This document shows, piece after piece, positions 37,562-46,454 of a stretch of 64,000 nucleotides of DNA. This stretch comes from Novipirellula galeiformis (GTDB lineage: Bacteria > Planctomycetota > Planctomycetia > Pirellulales > Pirellulaceae). The stretch is taken from contig NZ_SJPT01000003.1 in assembly GCF_007860095.1 (NCBI RefSeq), positions 81,664-145,663 of the forward strand, written 5' to 3'. The translations under genes and the position numbers were made by a program. Every line of letters starts with the position of its first letter. The first letter of the stretch is position 1. The notes below the pieces were generated by a model. The model saw nothing but the letters and a program-made list of their open reading frames with translations. It did no database searches and was not told where the DNA came from.

Positions 37562-39097
37562 GTGCTTTTTAACTTCATCTCTCTGCGTTTCAATCGGCTG
37601 CGTCGCAAGCCTGCGACCTTTGCTTCGATCACAACCGTGGGGCTGTTTGGCACCAGTTTGGTGATTCGGCTCGCCAGCAGTCTGTTACTGTCGCGGCTCG
37701 TGTTGCCGGATGTCTTCGGGCTGATGGCATTGGCCATGATTGCGATCATGGGCCTCGTACTGCTTTCGGATGTAGGACTGACTCCAGCCGTGATTCATCA
37801 CTCGGATGGCGACGAACCTGATTTTTTGAATACCGCCTGGACGATCCAAGTGTTTCGCGGAATTGCCATTTGGTTGGCTTCCTGGATTGCGGCTCCAGCA
37901 ATGGCATGGTTTTACGCGGAACCGATACTCACGTTCCTGATTCCCGTGATCGCGATCATGGTGGTTATCGAAGGTTTCTGTTCTACCGGCGTCATGACAG
38001 CGCAACGTCAGCTGACTCCGTCGGCAATGATTGGTTACAACGTGTTGAGTCAATTCTTTGGGACGTTGGTCACGCTTGGGATCGCGTGCTTCTATCCCAA
38101 CGTGTGGTCGCTCGTTGCCGGAACGTTAGCGGGTTCGTTATGCAGGCTAGTGACCAGTTTTTGCTTGCCGTCGCTGGTCAAGCATCGCTTGCTGTGGCAC
38201 CACAAGTACGCCTGGGAACTGTTCCATTTCGGAAAGTGGATTTTTCTTAGTACGGCGGCTACCTTTTTCGCATTGCAAATCGATCGCATTGTTCTCGGCA
38301 AACTAGGCAGTCTCGAAACGCTCGGACTCTACAGCATGGGGGCGACGATTGCTGCGATCCCGGTCTTGCTGATCACTCACATCGGTGATTATGTGATGTT
38401 TCCGCTGCTCGCCAAAGCGGCGCGTGAGGACCCCGCCGGTTTGCGAGAAAAAACGAAACCCGTGCGCGGACGGATCCTGGGACTTAGCTTGATCATGAAT
38501 GTAGGCGTGTTCGCAACGGCACCGCTGTTATTCAACAATCTCTATGGAAGCGAATATCGAGACGCGGGCCGGTTGTGCCAATGGCTGGTCGTTTCCAGCT
38601 GGCTTACCGTGATCGTCGAATTAGCCGTCCAGACGCTCAAGGCGGTTGGCAATGTGCAATCGATGGCCGGTGGCAAGGTCGTGCGGTTGCTGGTCACGAT
38701 TCCATTGACCGTGTGGGGATTTGACCAATACGGAATCGAAGGCTTTATCGTGGGGTTCACGATCGGCATTCTGCCCGAACACCTCGTCATGCTATGGCGA
38801 CTTTATCGGTTGGGGCTTTGGCTTCCGCTGCAAGAAATAGGTTATACGTCAGCGTTCTTATTGGCGATCGTGAGCATGTATTGGTCCGCATCGTCGATCG
38901 CAACCACGCTTGGGCTGGGGGCGGTCGTTGGTGCGCTGACGCTGTGGGGACTTTACCTTTCGGTGGCCAAGGAGCTTGCGGCGACCCAGGTAAATGAGCC
39001 GATCGCGGCGATCCCCAACCGTTCCACTGTATTGGTCGGAGCAACGTCGATTAGGGGAGAAGGCAGTGATGAACACGCGGCCAACCGAATGCCGTGA
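37562..39097 (+). CDS. Wzx-type oligosaccharide flippase
   Basis: A 511-residue MATE/MOP-superfamily transporter with about 12-14 hydrophobic helices. The start is the GTG at 37562 (LFNFISLRFNRLRRKPATFASITTVGLFGTSLVIRLASSLLLSRLVLPDVFGLMALAMI), typical of polysaccharide flippases. Further signs are MTAQRQLTPSAMIGYNVLSQFFGTLVTLG and WELFHFGKWIFLSTAATFFALQIDRIVLGKLGSLETLGLYSMG. It moves undecaprenyl-PP-linked repeat units across the inner membrane. With the sugar transferase, GTs, polymerase and copolymerase it completes a Wzx/Wzy pathway, although it is transcribed in the opposite direction. Confidence 0.93.
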   Translation: MLFNFISLRFNRLRRKPATFASITTVGLFGTSLVIRLASSLLLSRLVLPDVFGLMALAMIAIMGLVLLSDVGLTPAVIHHSDGDEPDFLNTAWTIQVFRGIAIWLASWIAAPAMAWFYAEPILTFLIPVIAIMVVIEGFCSTGVMTAQRQLTPSAMIGYNVLSQFFGTLVTLGIACFYPNVWSLVAGTLAGSLCRLVTSFCLPSLVKHRLLWHHKYAWELFHFGKWIFLSTAATFFALQIDRIVLGKLGSLETLGLYSMGATIAAIPVLLITHIGDYVMFPLLAKAAREDPAGLREKTKPVRGRILGLSLIMNVGVFATAPLLFNNLYGSEYRDAGRLCQWLVVSSWLTVIVELAVQTLKAVGNVQSMAGGKVVRLLVTIPLTVWGFDQYGIEGFIVGFTIGILPEHLVMLWRLYRLGLWLPLQEIGYTSAFLLAIVSMYWSASSIATTLGLGAVVGALTLWGLYLSVAKELAATQVNEPIAAIPNRSTVLVGATSIRGEGSDEHAANRMP

Positions 39098-39140
39098 CGT
39101 GATTTGCGAGCACTAATTTCGCTCGGATGAATGATCTGCC

Positions 39141-40088
39141 TTAGCGGTTGGTGATCGGCGCGACCGTTCCTGGATTGCCTTGCTGAACCGCCGCTCGAAA
39201 AACGTCGATCTCGCCCGCTTGAAGTGCTTCTCCAGGCGGCAAGGGAAAACGGCCCAGTCCTTTACCTTGGAAATGAATGTCCTCGATCGGATCGGGGCTT
39301 TTTCCGGTGCGATCAATCGCAATGGATTGCAACTTCCATTGATGAACGACAATCTCGTACAGCACGTTAGCCGCAATGGGGATCGAAACCTGTTTGGTGA
39401 TGAAATCTCCGTCGGCGGTGATCACTCGATACGTGTTGACTTGTTCGGCGGCCGATTGACGTTGGAATGCTTCCCGTACGACGTCACCGGGTCTGATTCG
39501 AATCTGACGCGTCAGCGCCGCATTTTCCAAGTTCACAATCGTGACCACGACATCGCTGGGGCCGCCATTGCGAAGTCCGATGGTGACAGGGGCCAGCGGA
39601 GGTCCAGGGACGATGCTGGAATCGACGATTCGCGTCTGAGGTGGTCGCGGCGGTACGAACGAGGTTCCCCATTGCGGTGGTCCGAACACGGGGCCAAACC
39701 CGCCGTAAACGTATCCGCCGTTGAAGTGCGGCGGCGGATGGGGCCTCGTGTGCCCCAAGGGACGCACCTCGCCCAACAACGGTCGGAAGTGAGGTGAGAG
39801 ATCATCCAAGTCGGCCATCCAGATGTCACCATGGCCCGACCTTGGAAAACGCAAGACTCGATTCAAATCGGGATGGAAATAGCCCGCATATTGGCCATCG
39901 AGCGAATCAAAACGAGGATCGCGAAGGTACAGCAGTCGGCCGGCGGAGCGGTCATCAATTCGCATGGAATCGACCGACAATTCAAGCACGGCGATTCGAT
40001 TTCCGGACGGCTGAATGACTTCAAAGGTTTGCCCCCATGAAGTCAACGGATATAAACCACTCGCCAAAATCAAGAATAGCCATCGCAT
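39141..40088 (-). CDS. Secreted protein, function unknown
   Basis: 315 residues with a signal peptide (MRWLFLILASGLYPLTSWGQ). Residues about 20-110 form one domain (VIQPSGNRIAVLELSVDSMRIDDRSAGRLLYLRDPRFDSLD). A Pro/Gly/His-rich linker follows (HTRPHPPPHFNGGYVYGGFGPVFGPP). A beta-rich C-terminal domain follows (LAPVTIGLRNGGPSDVVVTIVNLENAALTRQIRIRPGDVV, TYRVITADGDFITKQVSIPIAANVLYEIVVH). That last domain looks like an Ig/cupredoxin-like fold. It is convergent with the flippase (43 bp gap). Not recognised by family. Confidence 0.8.
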   Translation of the reverse strand: MRWLFLILASGLYPLTSWGQTFEVIQPSGNRIAVLELSVDSMRIDDRSAGRLLYLRDPRFDSLDGQYAGYFHPDLNRVLRFPRSGHGDIWMADLDDLSPHFRPLLGEVRPLGHTRPHPPPHFNGGYVYGGFGPVFGPPQWGTSFVPPRPPQTRIVDSSIVPGPPLAPVTIGLRNGGPSDVVVTIVNLENAALTRQIRIRPGDVVREAFQRQSAAEQVNTYRVITADGDFITKQVSIPIAANVLYEIVVHQWKLQSIAIDRTGKSPDPIEDIHFQGKGLGRFPLPPGEALQAGEIDVFRAAVQQGNPGTVAPITNR

Positions 40089-40131
40089 TGCAAACCCTCT
40101 TCTTCGATTCGGAGTCGTTCTGCACTGATGG

Positions 40132-40923
40132 TTATTTTACGCTCGAAGCGACGCGTCGTCCTAAAAATCCTGTGGCCAAGGAACCGATCATCAAACAACA
40201 CAGTCCTCCCGCGACAAGCACTCCGGTTGCCGCCAACCGGTCACGCACTTGAATTCGTTTCGATGCGTAGGCAATTTCGCTTTGCACGCCCTTGTCAAAG
40301 GTCAACTTGACTGCATCTTCATAGAGCAACGTGTCGCCCTGTTTCACTTCACCCACATAGCGGTCGGTGATCAAGTTGTCTTCGATCCATTGATCGGTAA
40401 CGGCGAAGATCTCGTTCGCAGATTGGTTCTCGGTTTGCCCTTCGACGTAACGCATCAACGCCGCTCGCTGCAGACGACCGAGTTCCTCGACACTTTCATC
40501 TCGTGTCTCCGCCGGAGAGGAGACGACGACCCAGTGGTGAACATCTCCATCGAGTTGGGGCGGCTCATGAAGCCACTTGGGACGATCGTCGGGATACTCA
40601 AATTGGTCCAAGGGTGCCACGGATAACTCCGCCACCGTGGCGTCTTTGCGGACGCCGTTTTTGGCCTTCGGTTCCGCTTTCCCGCTGTCCGCGTCCGTAT
40701 CAGCAGGCCGATCTTCGACTTTCTCCGCCGTTTTCTCGACGCCCTGCGCGGACTCGTTGGCGCTCACGACTGGAACGGCTAGGTGGATGGCGATCATCAA
40801 CGCCATGATCGCGGTTAGGATACGGCAGCGAGAGATACGGCACTGAGAGATACGGCACTGAGAGATACGGCACTGAGGAATGCCACATCGAGCAACGAAC
40901 GATCCATGGTGTACCGTGTTCAT
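40132..40923 (-). CDS. Membrane protein translationally coupled to the Ser/Thr kinase
   Basis: 263 residues. The ATG at 40923 forms ATGA with the kinase stop, which supports this start. The first 35 residues contain CRISQCRISQCRISRCRI, encoded by a 15-bp tandem repeat (40819-40881). A hydrophobic signal or anchor (ILTAIMALMIAIHLAVPVVSA) follows. The acidic linker precedes a soluble region with DRPKWLHEPPQLDGDVHHWVVVSSPAETRDESVEEL, and a second helix (LAATGVLVAGGLCCLMIGSLATGFL) lies near the C-terminus. An ATG at 40806 would drop the repeat but also the coupling. Most likely an envelope partner or substrate of the kinase. Confidence 0.78.
   Translation of the reverse strand: MNTVHHGSFVARCGIPQCRISQCRISQCRISRCRILTAIMALMIAIHLAVPVVSANESAQGVEKTAEKVEDRPADTDADSGKAEPKAKNGVRKDATVAELSVAPLDQFEYPDDRPKWLHEPPQLDGDVHHWVVVSSPAETRDESVEELGRLQRAALMRYVEGQTENQSANEIFAVTDQWIEDNLITDRYVGEVKQGDTLLYEDAVKLTFDKGVQSEIAYASKRIQVRDRLAATGVLVAGGLCCLMIGSLATGFLGRRVASSVK
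40819..40881 (-). repeat. 15-bp coding tandem repeat (CRISQ)
   Basis: About four copies of AGAGATACGGCACTG (plus-strand reading), giving five-residue units C-R-I-S-Q/R in the leftward gene. The unit is a multiple of three, so copy-number change keeps the frame. No spacers. Confidence 0.85.
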
Positions 40924-43115
40924 AAACTACCCCTTGCATTAACAAGTTCTTCGGTGGCCATCGCTTGGCTCGATCGCGTTTGGCTCGATCGCTCTGCCCG
41001 CGCCGCGGAGGGTGAGGGCGCCGGAGAATGGAAACTCGTTTGCATCCCTGGCTTGACGCGGGGATGGATCCACGGCGACGCCATTTGAATGGCAATCGCA
41101 ATACCACCGGCCGAAAGCATGCCCAGCGGCTGGGGGATCGGCAATACTTGGTGAACCGCCCACTCGGCCACCACCGCCACCGCGACGCTCCATAGACTCA
41201 AGCGATGACGTCGCAGCGGATCGACCGCGCGCCACCAACGCAGCACGGCGAACAACATCGCAAAGTGGGCCATCATTGCCGACGCACGTGGAATGCCCTC
41301 GGCATAGAGTGCTTGAGGCAGCGTGCTCGAGTCGATGTCGCGTGCCAAGCCGGCATCGATCGGCAGCATGAAAAATTGGTTCATCGTGTAGGCGATCAAG
41401 CCGATTCCACCTCCGACTCCGGCAAGCACGATGCGGCGTGGCAGACTTTCGCCTTCGTCTCGTTCCCACAACTTCCCCAGCCCCAACAGCGAGATCGCGG
41501 CTGCCATCACCACGATTGCCATCCATCCATACGGAGCGAGCGCGATCGAATCGACCGTTCCGCTACGAAGCCCAATCACCCCCGCGGCAATGGTGAGGGC
41601 AAGCGTTGTGATGATCGCGGTGATCCACGACGTGTTCAGTTCCGCCGCTCGATGAATCGATCGCTTGGCCCGCAGGTCGTTGCGCATGTGATGCCGCCAT
41701 TGCGACCGTGTCATCGGTCGTGCGGGGGCATCCACGTGAGTCGCGATCCGCTGGGCCTGAGCATAGCTGGGTTGTTGGCTAACGTGCAGCACCATTTGAC
41801 GGACAATGTAGTACGGCACGTAGACCACGCCCACCAGCGACATCAACGGTAGTAACCAATGGGTATTGACCACCAAAACCATCGCCGCGGTCAGTAACAG
41901 AAACAGTCTCGCCGCCGGGGAACGATCGAGGGTTCGCCACCATCGTTGCAAATCGGAAACACTTTCGCGAACCGCCCGTGCCAGCGGTTCGGGAGCCGCT
42001 GGGGCCTCGGCGTGCTGGGGATCCGTGGTCGCCTCACGCCCACCGCCAATGGATGCGTCGCGTGCCGTCACCAGCGCTGCCAAAATGGGATCGTTCGAGG
42101 TCGCGCGAGAGGTCTCAGTCGGCAAATCGCTCGCGGGCGGAGGCGTGGTTTGTGGTGCAGGTGGGGGCGTCTGGGCCACGCCGATCGGCATCGCTTGGCC
42201 GGTGCCCCCATCGGCCAGAGGGATTCCAAGGGCATGCGCCATCTCGGCGACCGCGCGAAAACGTTTCGTCGGATCCTTCTCGAGGCACTTCGTCACCACC
42301 GAGCGATAAGGTTCCGCTAAGACGCTCACATCGGGCTGTGCCGTCATGTGTTTGACAATGATTTCATGGCAACTCTCACCGTCAAAGGGCACCGTTCCGG
42401 TCAATAGTTCGTACAACAAAATGCCGAGTGCATAGATGTCGATTTCGCGTCCGTACTCTCCACGCCCGATCTCGGGAGCCATGTAGTGAAACGTGCCGAC
42501 GCTCTCGGTATGGCCGCCGCGATGCGACGACGAGATGAACTTGCTTAATCCGTAATCGCCAACCTTAACCATCCCCATGTCGTCAAAGACATTTCCTGGT
42601 TTGAGATCCCGATGCACCAATCCGGCGTTATGCAGATGGTCGACGCCCGCCGCGATGCCCGCGAACCAGCGACGAACCTCTGCGGACGCTAAGCCTTGTG
42701 GAGACTGGTCGAGCACTTGGCGTAAATTTTGTCCCGCAACATACTCCATCACCACCCATGCTTGATCCTGCGTGTCGCGACAAATGTCATACAACGCGAT
42801 CAAGTGGGGGTGTTTTAGGTTCAAACAATGCGAAACCCCGCGCAACTCCACTTCCAAGTTTCGCTGGATCCGCTTCAGCGCGACTTCCTTTCCCGCCTCG
42901 CTGACCGCAAAATAGACCTCACCAAATCCACCGATCCCGATGCCACGACGAATCGTGTATCGATCCAAGGGCTGCGCTCCTGAGGGATAGGTGAATGACA
43001 TAGAAGTTGTGGTTGTATGACTAGCGTGCGTTTCGTCCAACGGGCATGGATCCCGAAGCGGAGCGTCGGGATACCGGTTCGATGCGACCTCTAGTTTACC
43101 GAGAAGCGTCGTCAT
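40920..43115 (-). CDS. Serine/threonine protein kinase with polytopic C-terminal membrane domain
   Basis: 731 residues from the ATG at 43115 (GGGGAAA about 10 nt upstream; ATG 43001 is an alternative). Kinase domain about residues 50-310: GIGIGGFGEVYFAV (P-loop), VALKRI (Lys81), VHRDLKPGN (Asp170), DYGLSKF (a DYG variant of DFG, 187-189), YMAPEIGRGEYG and YALGILLYELLTG. A Pro/Thr/Ala-rich linker is followed by about seven to eight hydrophobic helices (LFLLLTAAMVLVVNTHWLLPLMSLVGVVYV, WMAIVVMAAAISLLGLGKLW and others). It is a Hanks-type receptor kinase with no extracellular sensor domain; the sensing part is probably the membrane domain. Its stop overlaps the next gene by 4 bp. Confidence 0.94.
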   Translation of the reverse strand: MTTLLGKLEVASNRYPDAPLRDPCPLDETHASHTTTTSMSFTYPSGAQPLDRYTIRRGIGIGGFGEVYFAVSEAGKEVALKRIQRNLEVELRGVSHCLNLKHPHLIALYDICRDTQDQAWVVMEYVAGQNLRQVLDQSPQGLASAEVRRWFAGIAAGVDHLHNAGLVHRDLKPGNVFDDMGMVKVGDYGLSKFISSSHRGGHTESVGTFHYMAPEIGRGEYGREIDIYALGILLYELLTGTVPFDGESCHEIIVKHMTAQPDVSVLAEPYRSVVTKCLEKDPTKRFRAVAEMAHALGIPLADGGTGQAMPIGVAQTPPPAPQTTPPPASDLPTETSRATSNDPILAALVTARDASIGGGREATTDPQHAEAPAAPEPLARAVRESVSDLQRWWRTLDRSPAARLFLLLTAAMVLVVNTHWLLPLMSLVGVVYVPYYIVRQMVLHVSQQPSYAQAQRIATHVDAPARPMTRSQWRHHMRNDLRAKRSIHRAAELNTSWITAIITTLALTIAAGVIGLRSGTVDSIALAPYGWMAIVVMAAAISLLGLGKLWERDEGESLPRRIVLAGVGGGIGLIAYTMNQFFMLPIDAGLARDIDSSTLPQALYAEGIPRASAMMAHFAMLFAVLRWWRAVDPLRRHRLSLWSVAVAVVAEWAVHQVLPIPQPLGMLSAGGIAIAIQMASPWIHPRVKPGMQTSFHSPAPSPSAARAERSSQTRSSQAMATEELVNARGSL

Positions 43116-43514
43116 GAATCGATTTCCCCAATGAAATTCTTAGGCGATTTTGGTTGCGTTAATGTCGAGATTGAATCCACTCGCACTTCGATTCGCGGTC
43201 CCGCGGCGCGGTGGATCGTTTACGTGCCCCCCCTCTCTCTACGTTGGTCGCTTGTTTTCGCAATAAGGGAGTGCCGTTCCGTTTTTTCTCTTCACGGGCG
43301 GTGTCTCTTTACGGGCGGTGTCTCTTTACGGGCCGTTCGGTATCTCCCCTGTTTTGCTAACGAGCGATTCACTCTGCTTCAATTATGGTAAGGCTCCAAT
43401 GGAAGCCGTCCTGGGCGCGGAAAGTTATCCGGTAGGGGGCAACCCCACGCGAAGTCATTGATCCCACTTCCTACGTCTGCGGGGGAAGGCTCGTTGTTTC
43501 ATACGGTTTTCGTT
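43116..43514. other. Intergenic with short tandem repeat
   Basis: 399 bp between the FHA-like gene and the kinase start. It holds the 17-bp repeat at 43287-43338. The kinase promoter is expected here. Nothing else recognised. Confidence 0.5.
43287..43338. repeat. 17-bp tandem repeat, three units
   Basis: TCTCTTCACGGGCGGTG, TCTCTTTACGGGCGGTG and TCTCTTTACGGGCCGTT in tandem, about 200 bp upstream of the kinase gene. Confidence 0.85.
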
Positions 43515-44168
43515 TCATGCGTTTTCCAATGTCATCTCAATCTCACCCATTGCCACGCGAGTGCCGATGGGAAGCTTGGCCAATTCCGCAGTTCCTAAGA
43601 CCTTGGCGAGCCACTGGTCCGCTCGGCGCGTCATCACCACCTTCTGCTGGAGCCCGTATAATTGCACGTGGCAATCCGCCGTCGGACCGATCAAAAGCGT
43701 ATCAGCGGCGAAAATAATACCATCGACATGTCCATCGAAGCGGTGAGGTGGTTGCAGTGTTAAAACTCCAGAACCGCTCAGCGGACTCGGTTGGCGAAAT
43801 ACGAGCGTTGCGGAACTCGTGATCGGAAGCGGGTGACCGGGTTGCAGGGGCACAGCGGACTCTGGTTTTTCAGCGGAGTTCCAAAAGTAGCGATCCTCTT
43901 GCCGGGTGATTACGCCCGCCCGGCGAGGTAAATCCGCTTGGATACGAACGTCGGTTCCCCATGCCGAACTTGCACCACCGACGGACCACCTGTGACCGGC
44001 TAAAAGCAAAAAACCACCGCAGCCATCGACCCAAAGCCTCCAGCGATCCGCAGGAGGCTTCGAGTTCGATAAGGTTTCCGTTTCAGACACGTCCAACTGC
44101 CTTTTCAAGTTCCAATCATCCTCAACGTTGGTTTTCTTAACCGCCCAAACCCAGCCAAACCAAACCAA
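43515..44168 (-). CDS. FHA-like domain protein
   Basis: 217 residues or fewer; the start is uncertain. The ATG at 44168 lies in a G/T-rich simple repeat encoding MVWFGWVWAV; a GTG at 44090 is an alternative. The middle part (WRLWVDGCGGFLLLAGHRWSVGG and RAGVITRQEDRYFW) already resembles an FHA segment. The C-terminal part (FAADTLLIGPTADCHVQLYGL ... QWLAKVLGTAELAKLPIGTRVAMGEIEMTLENA) has the end-of-domain pattern. The key FHA Arg/Ser/His are not clearly aligned. A phosphothreonine-reading role next to the kinase is plausible but unproven. Confidence 0.62.
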   Translation of the reverse strand: MVWFGWVWAVKKTNVEDDWNLKRQLDVSETETLSNSKPPADRWRLWVDGCGGFLLLAGHRWSVGGASSAWGTDVRIQADLPRRAGVITRQEDRYFWNSAEKPESAVPLQPGHPLPITSSATLVFRQPSPLSGSGVLTLQPPHRFDGHVDGIIFAADTLLIGPTADCHVQLYGLQQKVVMTRRADQWLAKVLGTAELAKLPIGTRVAMGEIEMTLENA

Positions 44169-44196
44169 AACCAGCCCAGCTCAGCCCAGCCCAGCC
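44145..44196. repeat. Low-complexity CCAAACC/CCAGCCC tract
   Basis: Imperfect short repeats (CCAAACCAAACC, CCCAGCCCAGCTCAGCCCAG) cover the 5' end of the FHA-like gene and its upstream side, making the start call unreliable. Confidence 0.7.
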
Positions 44197-45000
44197 TTAG
44201 TCTAGCTGAATCGATACAAGCGACTTCGACACGTCCTCGTCACCAAAGTAGCTAGTGATTTCGTCCAACAAGTTTTCTTCGCTCGGCTCATCCAAGTCGA
44301 TTTCACCAAAGTATTCGACGTCGACATTCATGGTCTCTTCGGCGACATCAATCCGGGTGCCGATTTCGTCCAACAATTGGCGCGTCTTCGACAAATGGCT
44401 GTCGTCCAGCGCCAACTCGCTGCTCGTTTCGGCAACGCGAAGCGAGGCGACTCGGGCCTGTAGATTTTCCACTTCAACCTCGAGTTGACTTTTTGCACTC
44501 AGCATCGCATCCATTCGCTCGTGCGCGCTTTGCAGCGAGGCTTTCCGTGCAGCTAGCATTTTGTCGAGTTTTTCCGCGGTTTCTTTGCGGGTCTTGAAGC
44601 GGGTGAATCGATTACTCAAATCGCTCTTCACTTGCGTCGACGTGTAGGTGCGTCCGCCGTAGGTGTAGAGATTGGAGTCTTTGCGCAGATCGTCGCTCAG
44701 TCGCTGGATGTCCGATTGCGTTTTCGCCAAACGCTGATGGGTATCGGACAGCTGAGTTTCCAAGCGCGCGACGTCCACCTTTTCGACGGCGATGCGTTTG
44801 GCGTTGTGCTCGATCTCGGGTTTGAGGTCCGCGATCATTTGGCGAGCTCGCTTCAGTTCCCATTCCAACGGCATCGCGTCGGAGGTTGACGAACGCAACC
44901 AATCGACACCGCATCGCGCATAACTAAACAGTGGAACGCCCATCGTCATTGTCGACAGTAACGCGACGGCGCTGCCGGCGAGAATCATCTTCTTAATCAT
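44197..45000 (-). CDS. Coiled-coil envelope protein
   Basis: About 267 residues from the ATG at 45000 (the frame extends to a TTG at 45015). The N-terminus is a hydrophobic signal or anchor (MIKKMILAGSAVALLSTMTMGVPL). The rest is strongly helical with heptad character: MIADLKPEIEHNAKRIAVEKVDVARLETQLSDTHQRLAKTQSDIQRLSDDL, interrupted by YTYGGRTYTSTQVKSDLSNRF, then more coils, and an acidic tail (EIDLDEPSEENLLDEI). The layout recalls a PspA-like or structural envelope protein, with the glycine/tyrosine loop seen in planctomycete homologues. It is the upstream neighbour of the FHA-like gene (28 bp apart). Confidence 0.85.
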   Translation of the reverse strand: MIKKMILAGSAVALLSTMTMGVPLFSYARCGVDWLRSSTSDAMPLEWELKRARQMIADLKPEIEHNAKRIAVEKVDVARLETQLSDTHQRLAKTQSDIQRLSDDLRKDSNLYTYGGRTYTSTQVKSDLSNRFTRFKTRKETAEKLDKMLAARKASLQSAHERMDAMLSAKSQLEVEVENLQARVASLRVAETSSELALDDSHLSKTRQLLDEIGTRIDVAEETMNVDVEYFGEIDLDEPSEENLLDEITSYFGDEDVSKSLVSIQLD

Positions 45001-45778
45001 GGCCCTATCTCCCAAAAGCTGTGACTGATTTGTTTTTCATGCAGTACATCGACCGCTTCACATCAAGGGATTCGCCGACGATCCGCCGTTCTTGGGGTGA
45101 CGTCTAAAAATTTTTACGGAAAAAGAAAAGCCCCCATGGGGGTGATCCTGAGTCACTTTGCCCCCCCGGGCGAGGATGCCTCTCGCGTCGAGCACGTGGG
45201 TGCAGCACAGGGAATGATGTCGGAGCACAACCGAGCGGTGTTTTTCGGCAACTTTTGCAATCCTTAGCCGATCGGGGTGCCGAAAAGAGTGGCGGGAAAA
45301 TGACGGGGATGCTCGTATTGAGTGCAGCGAAATGAGGCTGCGGCGGGGGACGATTTTGCTTTCCATGCAATTTATTCTGCCAAATTCAAACGCATTAGCG
45401 GGTGAATAGGCTTCGTTAATCATGGTTAGAGGATTATGATTGCCCTGTGGCGTTTGTTTTGCCGATATTACAGCTAGGACGCAAAGCTGCCGGAATGGCA
45501 AGACGCGACACAACGACATCGTTTTGAGGACTCATTGCTTTTCAGTTGAAAAATTGTCTGCTTTTTACAAGTCCTTGACTCGAAAAGAGTTACAGCAGCG
45601 AATTAGCCGGGACGCCGCAAATAGGCATGCCGCTTGCTATGAACCTGTTGAAGAGACGGCTGTCTAAGTCAGTAATTATTGACCCAAAAAGCCAAACACA
45701 GCGTAACATTTCAATATCGTCTCCGCCTGTTTTGCCTTATCAACCTTGCGACGAACCGCGACGCCGGGAGACCCTCTG
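45001..45778. other. Long intergenic region, nothing firm
   Basis: About 780 bp upstream of the coiled-coil gene. It holds a short CCCCCATGGGGG hairpin (45131-45142) followed leftwards by CTTTTCTTTTT, terminator-like but with a weak stem, in the leader region of the coiled-coil gene. The open frames seen here lack protein-like composition. Confidence 0.4.
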
Positions 45779-45970
45779 ATGACTACATCAAGCGACTTAA
45801 AATCTTCACCGAATCCGAGCGACGAGCGCTGGCACGCGCTCACCGCTACCATTTCGTCCGAATCGACAGATCAATTCGGCCAGTGGGTTAGCGATCAACT
45901 CAAAGCGATGGAAGATCGCCTCGGTGCCTTCGAGTCCCCACGCTCGGTATGTAAGAGTCTGCGCGGTTAA
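45779..45970 (+). CDS. Small protein with C-terminal LKAMEDRLGAF-SPRS motif
   Basis: 63 residues from the ATG at 45779. The tail QLKAMEDRLGAFESPRSVCKSL matches a pattern I associate with short planctomycete proteins (an acidic helix then F-x-TP/SP-x-S-L-x-x-S-L/F). The N-terminus is polar and Ser/Thr rich. An ATG at 45746 is also in frame. No function known. Confidence 0.5.
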   Translation: MTTSSDLKSSPNPSDERWHALTATISSESTDQFGQWVSDQLKAMEDRLGAFESPRSVCKSLRG

Positions 45971-46166
45971 AATAGGCAGGTCTAAAATAGGCAAGTCGCG
46001 GGCGCGGAGCATCTCCGCGTCCTCGTGCTCCGTCAACATTCATTGTTAGAGCAGCCGATCTCGGCAGAGATTGGATCTGTTCGGCAAATGTAACGAGAGT
46101 CTCGACGACTTCCGCGACGTTCAGCCCTCTCTTAGATGCTGAGAAAAACGCCGTCTGGGTATCTTC

Positions 46167-46232
46167 TAACCCGCAGCGTCAGCGAGGGAGGCTCTATCTC
46201 GACTCGGTCCCTCGCTGACGCTTCGGGTTAGG
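46167..46232. repeat. Dispersed palindromic repeat, copy C
   Basis: TAACCCGCAGCGTCAGCGAGG and CCTCGCTGACGCTTCGGGTTA form a nearly perfect 20-bp stem with one mismatch and a 24-bp loop. It is the best-conserved copy in the window. Confidence 0.9.
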
Positions 46233-46327
46233 ATTTTGAGTGTGTACATCCTCCCAAAATTCGGAGCGTCTTGCTGAGTAATCGCCTTGCGGAGAAATCG
46301 GACAAGCCGTGTGGCTTGCGATCGCCT

Positions 46328-46454
46328 AAGCAGGGAGGCAGGAATGAACGGCTGAAATCCCATTAGCCGCTTTGGCGTTAGCCCCGGTTGAACGTGGGAA
46401 CCGTGGCTAACGCCCAAGCGGCTAATCTACCGAACGACTCCTGCCTATCTGCTT
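46328..46454. repeat. Nested inverted-repeat element (MITE-like)
   Basis: Outer arms AAGCAGGGAGGCAGGA (46328-46343) and TCCTGCCTATCTGCTT (46439-46454) pair with two mismatches. Inner arms ATTAGCCGCTTTGGCGTTAG (46362) and CTAACGCCCAAGCGGCTAAT (ending 46426) form a second 20-bp stem that extends into GCC...GGC around a short loop. The whole 127-bp segment can fold as one long hairpin. No transposase is nearby and no target duplication is clear. Confidence 0.8.

Noticed and set aside
40819..40881. Possible CRISPR or regulatory array
   Set aside because: 15-bp units abut, are in frame in a gene and have no spacers.
45058..45519. Minus-strand open frame of about 150 codons
   Set aside because: No family signature, unlikely composition and a terminator-like hairpin inside it.
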